DNA of 10,702 nt from Reyranella sp. (GCA_030681635.1 JAUXRT010000105.1:1-10702); one strand, 5' to 3'. Positions 1 through 5,770 are shown, counted from the stretch's first letter. Notes: generated by a model from the sequence alone, not told the origin. Numbers and translations: made by a program.

Positions 1-1
1 C

Positions 2-784
2 CCCGCCTACGATCCGATCGTGCAAAGCCTGTCCGGCGTCGCCGGCACCATCGCGCGCGCCACCGGCGAGCCGCGCTTCGTGCCGATGGTGATGAGCGAT
101 CACACCAGCGGCTTGATCGCTGCCCAATGCATCGGCTTCGCCCTCTACCGGCGCGAGAAGACTGGCACCGGCGAGGCGATCGACGTGCCGATGCTGGAGA
201 ACATGGCGTCATTCGTCAGCAGCGAGCATCTCGGCGCCGCCACCTTCGACCCGCCGGTCGGCCCCACCGGCGACGGCCGGCTGCTCAGCCCCAACTACAA
301 GCCGGTAGCGACCAAGGACGGCTACGTCACGGTCCGTCCCAACACCAACGCTCAGGCTTTTGCCTTCTTCGACGCCATCGGCCGGCCCGAGCTCAAGACC
401 GATCCGCGCTTCGACAGCGCAGCGTCGCGCACCAAGAACGCCGCCGCCTACTTCGAGGTTCAGGCGACCTGCCTCGGACACAAGACGACCGACGAATGGG
501 TCGAGCTGTTCGACCGGCTCGACGTGCCGGCCGCCCGCTACAACTCGATCGACGACCTGTTGACCGACCCGCATCTCGAGGATGTCGGCTTCTTCCGCAC
601 CGAGGAGCATCCCAGCGAAGGGCGCATCCGGCGCACCAAGCTCGCCAACACCTTCTCCGGCGGCGCCCGCGAGAACGAAACCCACGCCCCGCGCACCGGC
701 GAACACACGCGCGAGGTGCTGGCGGAAGCCGGCTACGGCGACGCCGAGATCAACGCCCTGCTGGCCACTGGCGCCGTACGCTAG
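2..784 (+). CDS. CaiB/BaiF family (class III) CoA-transferase, 5'-truncated by window edge
   Basis: Class III CoA-transferases move CoA between acyl groups in the cytoplasm through an aspartyl thioester. The frame is open from base 2 and gives 260 visible residues. Family members are about 390-400 aa, so roughly 130-140 N-terminal residues lie outside the window. The first visible residues read P-A-Y-D-P-I-V-Q-S-L-S-G, a conserved mid-protein stretch, so the GTG at 20 is not the true start. The motif M-S-D-H-T-S-G-L matches the family's active-site block; its Asp (codon 98-100) aligns with the catalytic Asp169 of formyl-CoA transferase. It is followed by the typical R-R-E-K-T-G-T-G-E-A-I-D-V segment. 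The C-terminal half carries the usual N-Y-K-P and D-R-L-D-V-P-A-A-R blocks. The gene ends at TAG 782-784 with no same-strand partner downstream. The substrate cannot be told from sequence alone; the family call is firm. Confidence 0.93.
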   Translation, partial: PAYDPIVQSLSGVAGTIARATGEPRFVPMVMSDHTSGLIAAQCIGFALYRREKTGTGEAIDVPMLENMASFVSSEHLGAATFDPPVGPTGDGRLLSPNYKPVATKDGYVTVRPNTNAQAFAFFDAIGRPELKTDPRFDSAASRTKNAAAYFEVQATCLGHKTTDEWVELFDRLDVPAARYNSIDDLLTDPHLEDVGFFRTEEHPSEGRIRRTKLANTFSGGARENETHAPRTGEHTREVLAEAGYGDAEINALLATGAVR

Positions 785-1009
785 CTGGCGGACCAAACGG
801 GGGCGCTTTCTCAGACATCATCTGTCTGGATTGTGTCTGTCTGGAAATTCGCAAGTCGTTGGCCCGCTTGAACCGGACGATTCTTTTCGACTCAGGCCCG
901 ATCGGCCGACCTGTCTGAAAAATAAATCAGGAAAACACAGGGTGGCGGGCGCGCAGGCCAGGCGCCAGCCTACAGGAAATATAGCCTGAAACCTGCTGAA
1001 CTTGCAACT
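785..1009. other. Gene-free gap with TGTCTG repeats
   Basis: This 225-bp stretch lies between the stops of the CoA-transferase and the minus-strand Cys-rich gene, so it is a convergent gap. It is visibly less GC-rich than its surroundings. It contains a short inverted repeat, CAGACA at 812-817 and TGTCTG at 823-828. Further TGTCTG copies lie at 834-839 and 912-917. A near-palindromic stretch surrounds CCGATCGG near 899-906, followed by an A-rich run near 918-925. I see no convincing coding frame and no clear intrinsic terminator, although both flanking genes should end transcription here. Confidence 0.5.
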
Positions 1010-1525
1010 TTAGTTCAGTCGCCCGACCGCCCCACTTTGCGGCGGCGGCAGGTTCATCCCGGCCCCCTTCAGCGCCAGGGCGAACAGCTTGAACCGAAGG
1101 GCGGCCGCATCCGCGGCGGCCGGCACCATCATGGCGTCGAGCGAGGCCAGCAGCAGCCCGTCGCGGTCGCCCTGCGCCAGGCTGCAGAGCGCGATCAGCG
1201 CTGCCTCGTCGCCGCTCATGCAGGAGCACGACGGGGCATGGATCGCGAGCGCGCGCCGCGCGCCGAACAGGAGCACGTCCATCAGGGTCGCGAATTCGCC
1301 CAGCGTGTCGGGAAGACCGGCAAGACCGAAGCCGCGCACCAGCGCCGACCCTCCCGGCGGCAGTGCCCGCTCGTGGCGCCAGTCGACCAGTTCGCATTGC
1401 CATTGGCGCAGCGCCCACAGGATGAAGCGCTCGCCGATCGGCAGGGCGCAGATGCAATCCGGGCGGCCACAGGCCTGGGGATCGACCTGGGGAGGATCGA
1501 ACTCCTCGTCCATCGAGCGTTGCAT
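1010..1525 (-). CDS. Cys-rich protein of unknown function, divergent from hemP
   Basis: I do not recognise a named family. The 171-aa product is soluble-looking, with no signal peptide or membrane segment. It has an N-terminal cysteine cluster (C19, C24, C26, in the context C-G-R-P-D-C-I-C), a helix-like F-I-L-W-A-L-R-Q-W stretch with C44 just after it, and a second cluster C-S-C (C100, C102) followed by C114. The C-terminal half is Ala/Leu-rich and probably helical. C-x4-C-x-C plus C-x-C could bind a metal or an Fe-S cluster, but that is inference. The ATG at 1525 is chosen because the alternative Met5 (1513) has no Shine-Dalgarno-like sequence; the site before 1525 is also weak. It diverges from hemP across 85 bp containing a Fur-like palindrome, so iron or heme regulation is plausible. 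It ends at TAA 1010-1012. Confidence 0.72.
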   Translation of the reverse strand: MQRSMDEEFDPPQVDPQACGRPDCICALPIGERFILWALRQWQCELVDWRHERALPPGGSALVRGFGLAGLPDTLGEFATLMDVLLFGARRALAIHAPSCSCMSGDEAALIALCSLAQGDRDGLLLASLDAMMVPAAADAAALRFKLFALALKGAGMNLPPPQSGAVGRLN

Positions 1526-1574
1526 GGCATCTCACGATCGGTTCGGCGTTGACGGTCGGCACATCATATGCAAC

Positions 1575-1596
1575 TGAGAATGACTCGCAATCATTA
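1575..1596. promoter_or_regulatory. Candidate Fur-type iron box between the Cys-rich gene and hemP
   Basis: The core at 1580-1594, ATGACTCGCAATCAT, is an imperfect palindrome with ATGA/TCAT arms. The flanking TGAGA on the left and TA on the right extend the resemblance to the classical TGATAATGATTATCATTA-like Fur operator. It sits 14 bp upstream of the hemP start and about 50 bp upstream of the Cys-rich gene, where repressor binding could affect both. hemP homologues are commonly iron-regulated, which supports the assignment. It does not match the TTTAGAA-type Irr element. No protein-binding evidence is available from sequence alone. Confidence 0.55.
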
Positions 1597-1610
1597 ATGC
1601 CAGGTGCCAA

Positions 1611-1808
1611 ATGGATCAGTCGCTGCGCCCGCTTCAGCCCAACGAAGTCAGAGCCGAGGGAGTCGAATGGGATGGACCGGACCTCGACATCCCGGTCGCC
1701 GACAGTTCCGCGCTGATGAGCGGCAAACGCGAGCTCGTCATCCGCCACAACGGCCAGGCCTACCGCCTGCGCGTGACGGCCTCCGACAAGCTGATCCTCA
1801 CGAAGTAG
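1611..1808 (+). CDS. hemP: Hemin uptake protein HemP (HmuP)
   Basis: This is a 65-aa cytoplasmic protein. The diagnostic conserved block covers residues 33-65: S-A-L-M-S-G-K-R-E-L-V-I-R-H-N-G, then Y-R-L-R-V-T and the terminal K-L-I-L-T-K. These are hallmarks of the HemP/HmuP family. In rhizobia HmuP is described as a transcriptional co-activator needed for heme-receptor expression, and in Burkholderia HemP is required for heme uptake, so a regulatory rather than transport role is likely. The N-terminal 32 residues are variable and acidic, as usual. ATG at 1611 has AGGTG five bases upstream. A Fur-like palindrome lies just before it. No TonB receptor or hmu transport genes are in the window, so this copy is isolated. 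Its stop is only 5 bp from the TetR gene's stop on the other strand, leaving no room for a separate terminator. Confidence 0.93.
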   Translation: MDQSLRPLQPNEVRAEGVEWDGPDLDIPVADSSALMSGKRELVIRHNGQAYRLRVTASDKLILTK

Positions 1809-1813
1809 ACGGG

Positions 1814-2440
1814 TTAGAGCGGCCGCAACGCCTGGGCAATCAGCGTCGTGAAGCTGCGCGCGACCTCGTCGCCGGACATCTTCCCGTCGGGATGAAACCA
1901 GGTGGGCACGTAGTTGATCGCGCCCATCATGAACGCAACGATCAGCGCCGGTTCGCCGGGCGCGATGTCCCGGGCTTCGATGGCGTCGCGAACCCACTGC
2001 CGCAGGATCCTGTCGTGGTCCCTGCGGCGTTTGAGGATCGTCGCACGCTCGGGATCCCGCAGCGATGTGATGGGCTCCGTCAGCACCGCGTAGTCGCCCA
2101 GCTCGCTGTTGATCATCTGCATGTAGCGAAACGCGTACAGCTGGAGCCTCTCGAAAGCGCTGCGCCGCTCCGCGTTGGCATCCTTCAGCGCCTGGTCGCC
2201 AAGATCGAGCGCAATATTGTGGCACTCGAGCAGGATCTCGTTCTTGTCCTTCACGTAGTAGTACAAGGCCGTCTTGGTAACGTTCAGCGCCTTGGCCACA
2301 TCGGTCAGCGACGTGTTGTGGTAGCCCAGTTTGCTGAAGGCCTTGCCCGCTTCCCGGATCAACGCGCGGCGTTTGACGTCGAATTGGTCCTCTGGTGTCG
2401 GAACATCCGATCCCCAGCGGCGAGGAAGACGGGCAGGCAT
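1814..2440 (-). CDS. TetR/AcrR family transcriptional regulator
   Basis: The 208-aa product has a TetR N-terminal helix-turn-helix domain. Helix 1 is around residues 22-38 (V-K-R-R-A-L-I-R-E-A-G-K-A-F), and the HTH is at about 43-62, with T-S-L-T-D-V-A-K-A-L-N-V-T-K-T-A-L-Y-Y-Y and then V-K-D-K-N-E-I-L. The C-terminal ligand domain ends with M-M-G-A-I-N-Y-V-P-T-W-F-H-P-D-G-K-M, a pattern seen in KstR2-like regulators of CoA-dependent lipid or steroid catabolism. The frame is open to an upstream ATG at 2482, but that start lies inside the terminator stem-loop of the preceding gene; the ATG at 2440, with AGG upstream (2450-2452), is preferred. It lies downstream of the crotonase-thiolase-Bug genes on the same strand and is the likely repressor of that operon, with an acyl-CoA as probable inducer (inference). 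It converges tail-to-tail with hemP. Confidence 0.9.
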   Translation of the reverse strand: MPARLPRRWGSDVPTPEDQFDVKRRALIREAGKAFSKLGYHNTSLTDVAKALNVTKTALYYYVKDKNEILLECHNIALDLGDQALKDANAERRSAFERLQLYAFRYMQMINSELGDYAVLTEPITSLRDPERATILKRRRDHDRILRQWVRDAIEARDIAPGEPALIVAFMMGAINYVPTWFHPDGKMSGDEVARSFTTLIAQALRPL

Positions 2441-2449
2441 GTCAAACGA

Positions 2450-2498
2450 CCTGAAAAAGAACGGCGTCCGCGAGCATAGCATTCATCTCGCGGACGCC
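2450..2498 (-). terminator. Intrinsic terminator after the first Bug gene
   Basis: Two perfectly complementary 12-nt arms, GGCGTCCGCGAG at 2463-2474 and CTCGCGGACGCC at 2487-2498, enclose a 12-nt loop. Read on the minus strand, the stem is followed by GTTCTTTTT (2462 down to 2454). It begins 13 bp past the Bug stop codon and ends about 13 bp before the ATG of the TetR gene. The T-run overlaps the region of that gene's ribosome binding site. This position rules out the longer TetR start at 2482 and means TetR needs read-through or a promoter inside this region. Confidence 0.88.
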
Positions 2499-2511
2499 AA
2501 TGGGGGCTCGC

Positions 2512-3522
2512 CTACTCCAGCCGTCCAGCGGCCTTCAGTGCATTGGCCACCTTGGTCCACATCGCGAGCTCCTGCGCCTGATAGCGCTGCAGGTCCTGGG
2601 CCGTGCCCGGGCTGGGCTCCATGCCGCGGCTACGCAAGGCCGCCGCCTGTTGCGGATCGCGCAGGTACGCGTTCACCGCCGCATTCAGCTTGTCGACCAC
2701 GGCATCGCTGGTGCCCGCCGGGGCGTACAGCGCCAGCCAGGTATCGGCGGTGTAGCCCGGCAATGTTTCGGTCGCGAGCGGCACGTCGGGCAGCTCACGG
2801 GACTTTCCCGACGAGCTGGCGATCGCCAGCGGCACGATCTTGCCCGACTTGATGTAGGGCATTGCCGAAATGGTGTTGGTCACCATGATGTCGATCTCGT
2901 TCGACAGCAGTGCGGCCTCGGCCAGCGAAGCCCCCTTGTACGGCACGTGCAGCAGTTCGATGCCGGCCTGCAGGGCCAGCATCTCCCCGGCCAGGTGGAA
3001 CGCACTGCCCTGCCCGTTCGACCCGTAGGTCAGCTTTCCGGGATTCTTCTTCGCGTACGCGATCATGTCGGCCAGGGTCTTGAAGCCCTTGTCCTTGGCG
3101 GCGACCACGATCACCTCGACCTTGGCCAGCAGACCGACCGGCTTGAAGTCGCGCGCGACGTCGTAGGGCACCTTGCTGATCAGCGGATTGACGACGACCA
3201 CGCTGCTCGGGGCCACCAGCAGCGTGTGCCCGTCGGGCGCCGCCTTGGCGACGAAGCTGGTGCCGATCGCGCCAGTGGCGCCGGCCTTGTTGTCGACGAC
3301 CACGGGCTTGCCCAGCGTTTCGCTCAGCTGCTGGGCAACGGTGCGCGCCAGATAGTCCGTGCTGCCGCCCGGCGCCATCGGCACGACGACCGACAATGGT
3401 TTGGTCGGGAAGGCCTCCTGGGCATGGACCGCCGGCGCGAGCAGCGCCAGCGCGGCCACGCCGACAGCGCTGCGGGCAAATCTCCTGCGAGAGAAGCGAG
3501 ACGTGGAATCGACTGAACGCAT
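2512..3522 (-). CDS. Bug/TctC-family periplasmic solute-binding protein (Tat-type signal)
   Basis: Bug proteins are periplasmic two-lobed receptors, originally the C component of the TctABC tricarboxylate transporter, and bind organic acids or amides. The 336-aa product starts with a signal peptide bearing a twin-arginine motif (S11-R-R-R-F15), a hydrophobic stretch at 18-31 and likely cleavage after A34 (A-V-H-A/Q). The mature part shows family landmarks: F-P-T-K-P-L, V-P-M-A-P-G-G-S-T-D near the first binding loop, G-A-T-G-A-I-G, A-P-D-G-H-T-L-L, and V-P-Y-K-G with P-Y-I-K-S-G-K later. The frame extends upstream to 3546, but the ATG at 3522 has an excellent GGAG seven bases before it and is chosen. 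It follows the thiolase gene by 89 bp on the same strand. No TctA or TctB membrane subunits are nearby, as is usual for orphan Bug proteins. The ligand cannot be predicted; operon context suggests the acid degraded by the adjacent enzymes. Confidence 0.93.
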   Translation of the reverse strand: MRSVDSTSRFSRRRFARSAVGVAALALLAPAVHAQEAFPTKPLSVVVPMAPGGSTDYLARTVAQQLSETLGKPVVVDNKAGATGAIGTSFVAKAAPDGHTLLVAPSSVVVVNPLISKVPYDVARDFKPVGLLAKVEVIVVAAKDKGFKTLADMIAYAKKNPGKLTYGSNGQGSAFHLAGEMLALQAGIELLHVPYKGASLAEAALLSNEIDIMVTNTISAMPYIKSGKIVPLAIASSSGKSRELPDVPLATETLPGYTADTWLALYAPAGTSDAVVDKLNAAVNAYLRDPQQAAALRSRGMEPSPGTAQDLQRYQAQELAMWTKVANALKAAGRLE

Positions 3523-3535
3523 TGATGTCTCCAAG

Positions 3536-3558
3536 AGGCTATTCACAAAAGGCTATTC
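3536..3558. repeat. Direct repeat AGGCTATTC x2 upstream of the first Bug gene
   Basis: The 9-mer AGGCTATTC occurs at 3536-3544 and again at 3550-3558, a 14-bp period. The proximal copy overlaps the region just upstream of the Bug gene's Shine-Dalgarno sequence; on the coding strand they read GAATAGCCT. They may be a direct-repeat operator or a small local duplication. There is no family match I can name. Confidence 0.45.
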
Positions 3559-3561
3559 GAT

Positions 3562-3601
3562 GGCGAAAGCGGCTTCGCCGGGGCGAAAGCGCCTTCGCCG
3601 G
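3562..3601. repeat. Tandem 20-bp hairpin-forming repeat between thiolase and Bug genes
   Basis: Two adjacent 20-bp units (3562-3581 and 3582-3601) start GGCGAAAGCG and end CTTCGCCGG, differing only at 3572 (G) versus 3592 (C). Each unit contains GGCGAA and TTCGCC arms able to form a 6-bp stem, and the pair can also fold together. The block begins 10 bp beyond the thiolase stop. On the transcribed strand it could stabilise the upstream mRNA's 3' end or partly terminate transcription, lowering Bug expression. A TTTT run follows at about 3547-3550, on the far side of the direct repeat's distal copy. Confidence 0.6.
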
Positions 3602-3611
3602 GGCTTTGACT

Positions 3612-4790
3612 TCAGACGTGCAGGATCGTCGCGACCGCCACGGCGGCGTCGGGGCCCATCTGGCCGCCGTTGTTCTCGGCCATGCCGACTTGGGCGCCCG
3701 GGCGCTGGCGCGCGCCGGCGGTGCCGCGCAGCTGGTAGGTCAGCTCGACCAGTTGGGCCGCGCCGGTCGCGCCAACCGGATGGCCCCGGCTCATCAGGCC
3801 GCCGCTCGGGTTCACCGAGAGCTTTCCCCCCATGTCAGTGTCGCCGCTGCGCAGCAGGTCGACCGCGGCGCCGGGCGCGCACAGCGACAGGCTCTCGTAG
3901 TGGATCAACTCGGCCGGTGCCGTCGCATCGTGCAGTTCCACGACGTGCACCTCGGATGGCCCGATGCCGGACAGTTCGTAGATCTCCTTCGACGCGCGCA
4001 CCGCGCAGATCGGCTGGCTGGCGTCTCCCGTACCGGACACCAGCACCGATCCCGCAACCCAGACCGGCCGGGCCCCACCGAGGCGGCGCGCCGCATCTGC
4101 CGAACAGAGCACGATGGCGGCGGCACCGTCGCTGATCGACGAGCACATCGGCAAGGTCAGCGGATCGCTGACCATCCGGCTCGACAGCACCTCGTCGACG
4201 GTGGTCGGCTTGCGGAACTGGGCGATCGGATTGGTGGCGCCGGCGTTGCGGCTCTTCACGACGATGCGCGCGAAGTCGGCGGCCGTCGCGCCCGAGGCCT
4301 TCATGAACTTGCGGGTCTTCTCGGCGTAGATGTCCATGAAGATCGAACCGCTGCCGGTGCCGACATGCGCCGGGGTGGGCTCTTCGAGGTCGATGGCCGT
4401 TGCGAAGGCGCCGAACGAGACCCGCTTGTCTTCGTGCGTCATCTTCTCGGAGCCGACGACGAGCACGACATCGGCCTGGCCGCTGCGCACCGCATTCCAC
4501 GCGAGATAGAAGGCCGTGCTGCTCGAGGCGCAGGCGTTCTCGACATTGATGATCGGCTTGCCGGCCAGTCCGGTGTAGCGCAGCGCGGCCTGGCCGCGAA
4601 TCATCTCCTGCCGGGTGATCAGGCCCGCCACCGCATTCGCGAAGTAGACCTGGTCGACCTGCCCGGCCGCGATGCCGGCGTCCTGCAGCGCCGACTTCAC
4701 GGCCGATTCAGCCAGCGTTCGAACGGTTGCCTCGGGATACTTGCCGAACGGCGTGATGCCGACGCCGGCAATGGCGCATCGCGTATTCAT
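3612..4790 (-). CDS. SCP2-type thiolase (acetyl-CoA acetyltransferase-like)
   Basis: Thiolases cleave or form 3-ketoacyl-CoA using CoA in the cytoplasm. This 392-aa protein has the full thiolase fold: N-terminal I-A-G-V-G-I-T-P-F, nucleophile Cys87 in E-N-A-C-A-S-S-S, His287 in E-L-H-D-A-T-A-P (the SCP2-type H-D-x motif), and His337 in S-G-G-L-M-S-R-G-H-P-V-G-A-T-G. The second catalytic Cys (C-x-G) of classical degradative thiolases is absent; the equivalent region reads A-E-N-N-G-G-Q (about 371-377). SCP2-type and archaeal-like thiolases also lack it, so the enzyme is probably active but its direction and chain-length preference are uncertain. Some relatives act as non-decarboxylating condensing enzymes. 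ATG at 4790 has only a weak upstream GGAA. It lies 38 bp after the crotonase gene and is probably co-transcribed, serving as the last step of a beta-oxidation-like route. Confidence 0.9.
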   Translation of the reverse strand: MNTRCAIAGVGITPFGKYPEATVRTLAESAVKSALQDAGIAAGQVDQVYFANAVAGLITRQEMIRGQAALRYTGLAGKPIINVENACASSSTAFYLAWNAVRSGQADVVLVVGSEKMTHEDKRVSFGAFATAIDLEEPTPAHVGTGSGSIFMDIYAEKTRKFMKASGATAADFARIVVKSRNAGATNPIAQFRKPTTVDEVLSSRMVSDPLTLPMCSSISDGAAAIVLCSADAARRLGGARPVWVAGSVLVSGTGDASQPICAVRASKEIYELSGIGPSEVHVVELHDATAPAELIHYESLSLCAPGAAVDLLRSGDTDMGGKLSVNPSGGLMSRGHPVGATGAAQLVELTYQLRGTAGARQRPGAQVGMAENNGGQMGPDAAVAVATILHV

Positions 4791-4823
4791 GGGTTTGCGG
4801 GTTCCGGTTGGGATTGCAGGTAT

Positions 4824-4837
4824 GGGCGCTAGCGCCC
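4824..4837. repeat. Perfect 14-bp palindrome over the crotonase stop codon
   Basis: GGGCGCTAGCGCCC is a perfect palindrome, and its centre includes the crotonase stop codon (CTA on the plus strand, 4829-4831). It is followed on the minus strand by the 33-bp spacer to the thiolase. It has no T-run, so it is not an intrinsic terminator. It may form a small mRNA hairpin between the two coding regions or be a chance result of high GC. Confidence 0.5.
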
Positions 4838-5647
4838 CTGGAATTGCGGGGCCCGCTTCTCGCGGAACGCGGCGAGGCCTTCGGCGCGATCGAAGGACAG
4901 CGCGTGGAGTTCGTTCAGATCACGCTCCCGCCGCAGCGCGGTTTCAGCGGACTGATGGATCGCATCGTTCAACGCCTCCTTCATCCGGGCCAGCACCAGC
5001 GGGCTTTTCACCGCCAGCTTGGCGGCCAGGGCGAGCACCTCCCCTTCCAGCGCCGCATCGGGCACGACACGGTCGACGAGGCCGATGGCGAGTGCGTCCT
5101 CTGCCGACAGGAAATCGCCCGTCAGCATGAGCTGCTTGGCCCTGACAAGACCGATGCGCCGCGGCAGCCGGACCGTCGCACCGGCCCCCGGAAACATCGC
5201 GTAGTTCGAATGCGCGTCGCCAAGGCGGGCGGACTCGGCGGCGAGCACCATGTCGCAGGCCAGCATCAGCTCCAGTCCGCCGGCGAGCGCAATACCGTTG
5301 ACCGCAGCGATCACCGGCCGCGAGCAGGACTCGATGGCCGTCGCGAGCTCTCCCAAGGCGCGGATGAACGCAACATTGCCGCGCGCGAGCTTGCTTCGCT
5401 TCTCGCTTTCCTTGAGGTCGGCGCCGGCACAGAACGCACGGCCCGCGCCGCTCAGCACCACGACCCGCACCCGCGGGTCGGCACCGGCCGCGGCAATGGC
5501 CTGCGCCATCGCCTCGACGAGGACCGGCGTCAGCGCATTCAGCGCCTGCGGTCGGTTCAGCTGAAGCCAGAGGACGGAGTCGGCGAACCGGACCCTCAAC
5601 TCCTCAGAGCGCGGCAAATTCAATGTGATGTCGTCGGCGGCAGTCAT
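4829..5647 (-). CDS. Enoyl-CoA hydratase/isomerase (crotonase) family protein, atypical active site
   Basis: The 272-aa product is a crotonase-superfamily enzyme acting on acyl-CoA thioesters. It has L-N-R-P-Q-A-L-N-A-L at 30-39, the oxyanion-hole block G-A-G-R-A-F-C-A-G-A-D-L (67-78), and A-V-N-G-I-A-L-A-G-G-L-E-L (115-127), then P-G-A-G-A-T-V-R-L-P-R near 153-163. Glu126 matches the first catalytic Glu (Glu144 of rat hydratase), but the position of the second (Glu164) is His146 in G-D-A-H-S-N-Y. I recall this D-A-H-x-N-Y variant in other proteobacterial crotonases, so it is probably a real subgroup whose reaction may be isomerisation, hydrolysis or a modified hydration. The ATG at 5647 lacks a good Shine-Dalgarno sequence; the upstream region is AT-rich and carries a promoter and palindromes. 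It is the first gene of the crotonase-thiolase-Bug operon. Confidence 0.92.
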   Translation of the reverse strand: MTAADDITLNLPRSEELRVRFADSVLWLQLNRPQALNALTPVLVEAMAQAIAAAGADPRVRVVVLSGAGRAFCAGADLKESEKRSKLARGNVAFIRALGELATAIESCSRPVIAAVNGIALAGGLELMLACDMVLAAESARLGDAHSNYAMFPGAGATVRLPRRIGLVRAKQLMLTGDFLSAEDALAIGLVDRVVPDAALEGEVLALAAKLAVKSPLVLARMKEALNDAIHQSAETALRRERDLNELHALSFDRAEGLAAFREKRAPQFQGR

Positions 5648-5648
5648 A

Positions 5649-5664
5649 TTTACTTTGTAGTAAA
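5649..5664. promoter_or_regulatory. Candidate operator palindrome at the crotonase start
   Basis: TTTACT (5649-5654) and AGTAAA (5659-5664) form a perfect inverted repeat around TTGT, ending 1 bp from the crotonase start codon. Its place over the transcription start and ribosome binding zone suits a repressor site. The TetR protein encoded at the end of this gene cluster is the obvious candidate binder, but that link is inference. Confidence 0.45.
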
Positions 5665-5666
5665 CA

Positions 5667-5694
5667 GATATACCTACTAGTCAATTCCAATCAA
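5667..5694 (-). promoter_or_regulatory. Predicted sigma-70-like promoter for the crotonase-thiolase-Bug operon
   Basis: On the minus strand, TTGATT (5694-5689) and TATATC (5672-5667) are separated by 16 bp, each matching the consensus in four of six bases. A start about 7 bp further on would leave a leader of roughly 12 nt. The spacer contains ACTAGT (5675-5680), a small palindrome within ACCTACTAGTCAA, reminiscent of operators of acyl-CoA-responsive TetR repressors. The region is distinctly AT-rich against its surroundings, which supports a promoter. Confidence 0.45.
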
Positions 5695-5770
5695 TCAGCA
5701 TGAATCGAGAGACATTCCTGCCATAGATTCGCGGGATTCTCGTCACGGCCGTCGGCCAAGACGCCGGGAT

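Noticed and set aside
20..22. GTG as the start of the CoA-transferase
   Set aside because: The frame is open upstream and encodes the conserved P-A-Y-D-P-I stretch, so the gene is simply cut by the window edge.
927..2225. A 432-codon open frame on the minus strand
   Set aside because: It overlaps hemP and the TetR gene and runs through the Cys-rich gene in another frame. Its Arg/Ala/Pro-rich translation has no family features, typical of antisense or off-frame openness in GC-rich DNA.
2441..2482. Longer start for the TetR regulator at 2482
   Set aside because: The extension would be encoded by the terminator stem-loop of the previous gene and adds 14 residues not typical of the family.
3562..3601. 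Possible CRISPR or satellite array
   Set aside because: There are only two adjacent units with no spacers and no cas genes in the window.
3396..4832. A 478-codon open frame on the plus strand
   Set aside because: It is antisense to the well-supported thiolase and the start of the Bug gene. The composition is His/Arg/Gly-rich with no recognisable domain.
4824..4837. Palindrome as an intrinsic terminator
   Set aside because: No T-run follows on either strand, and the thiolase gene lies immediately downstream in the same apparent operon.
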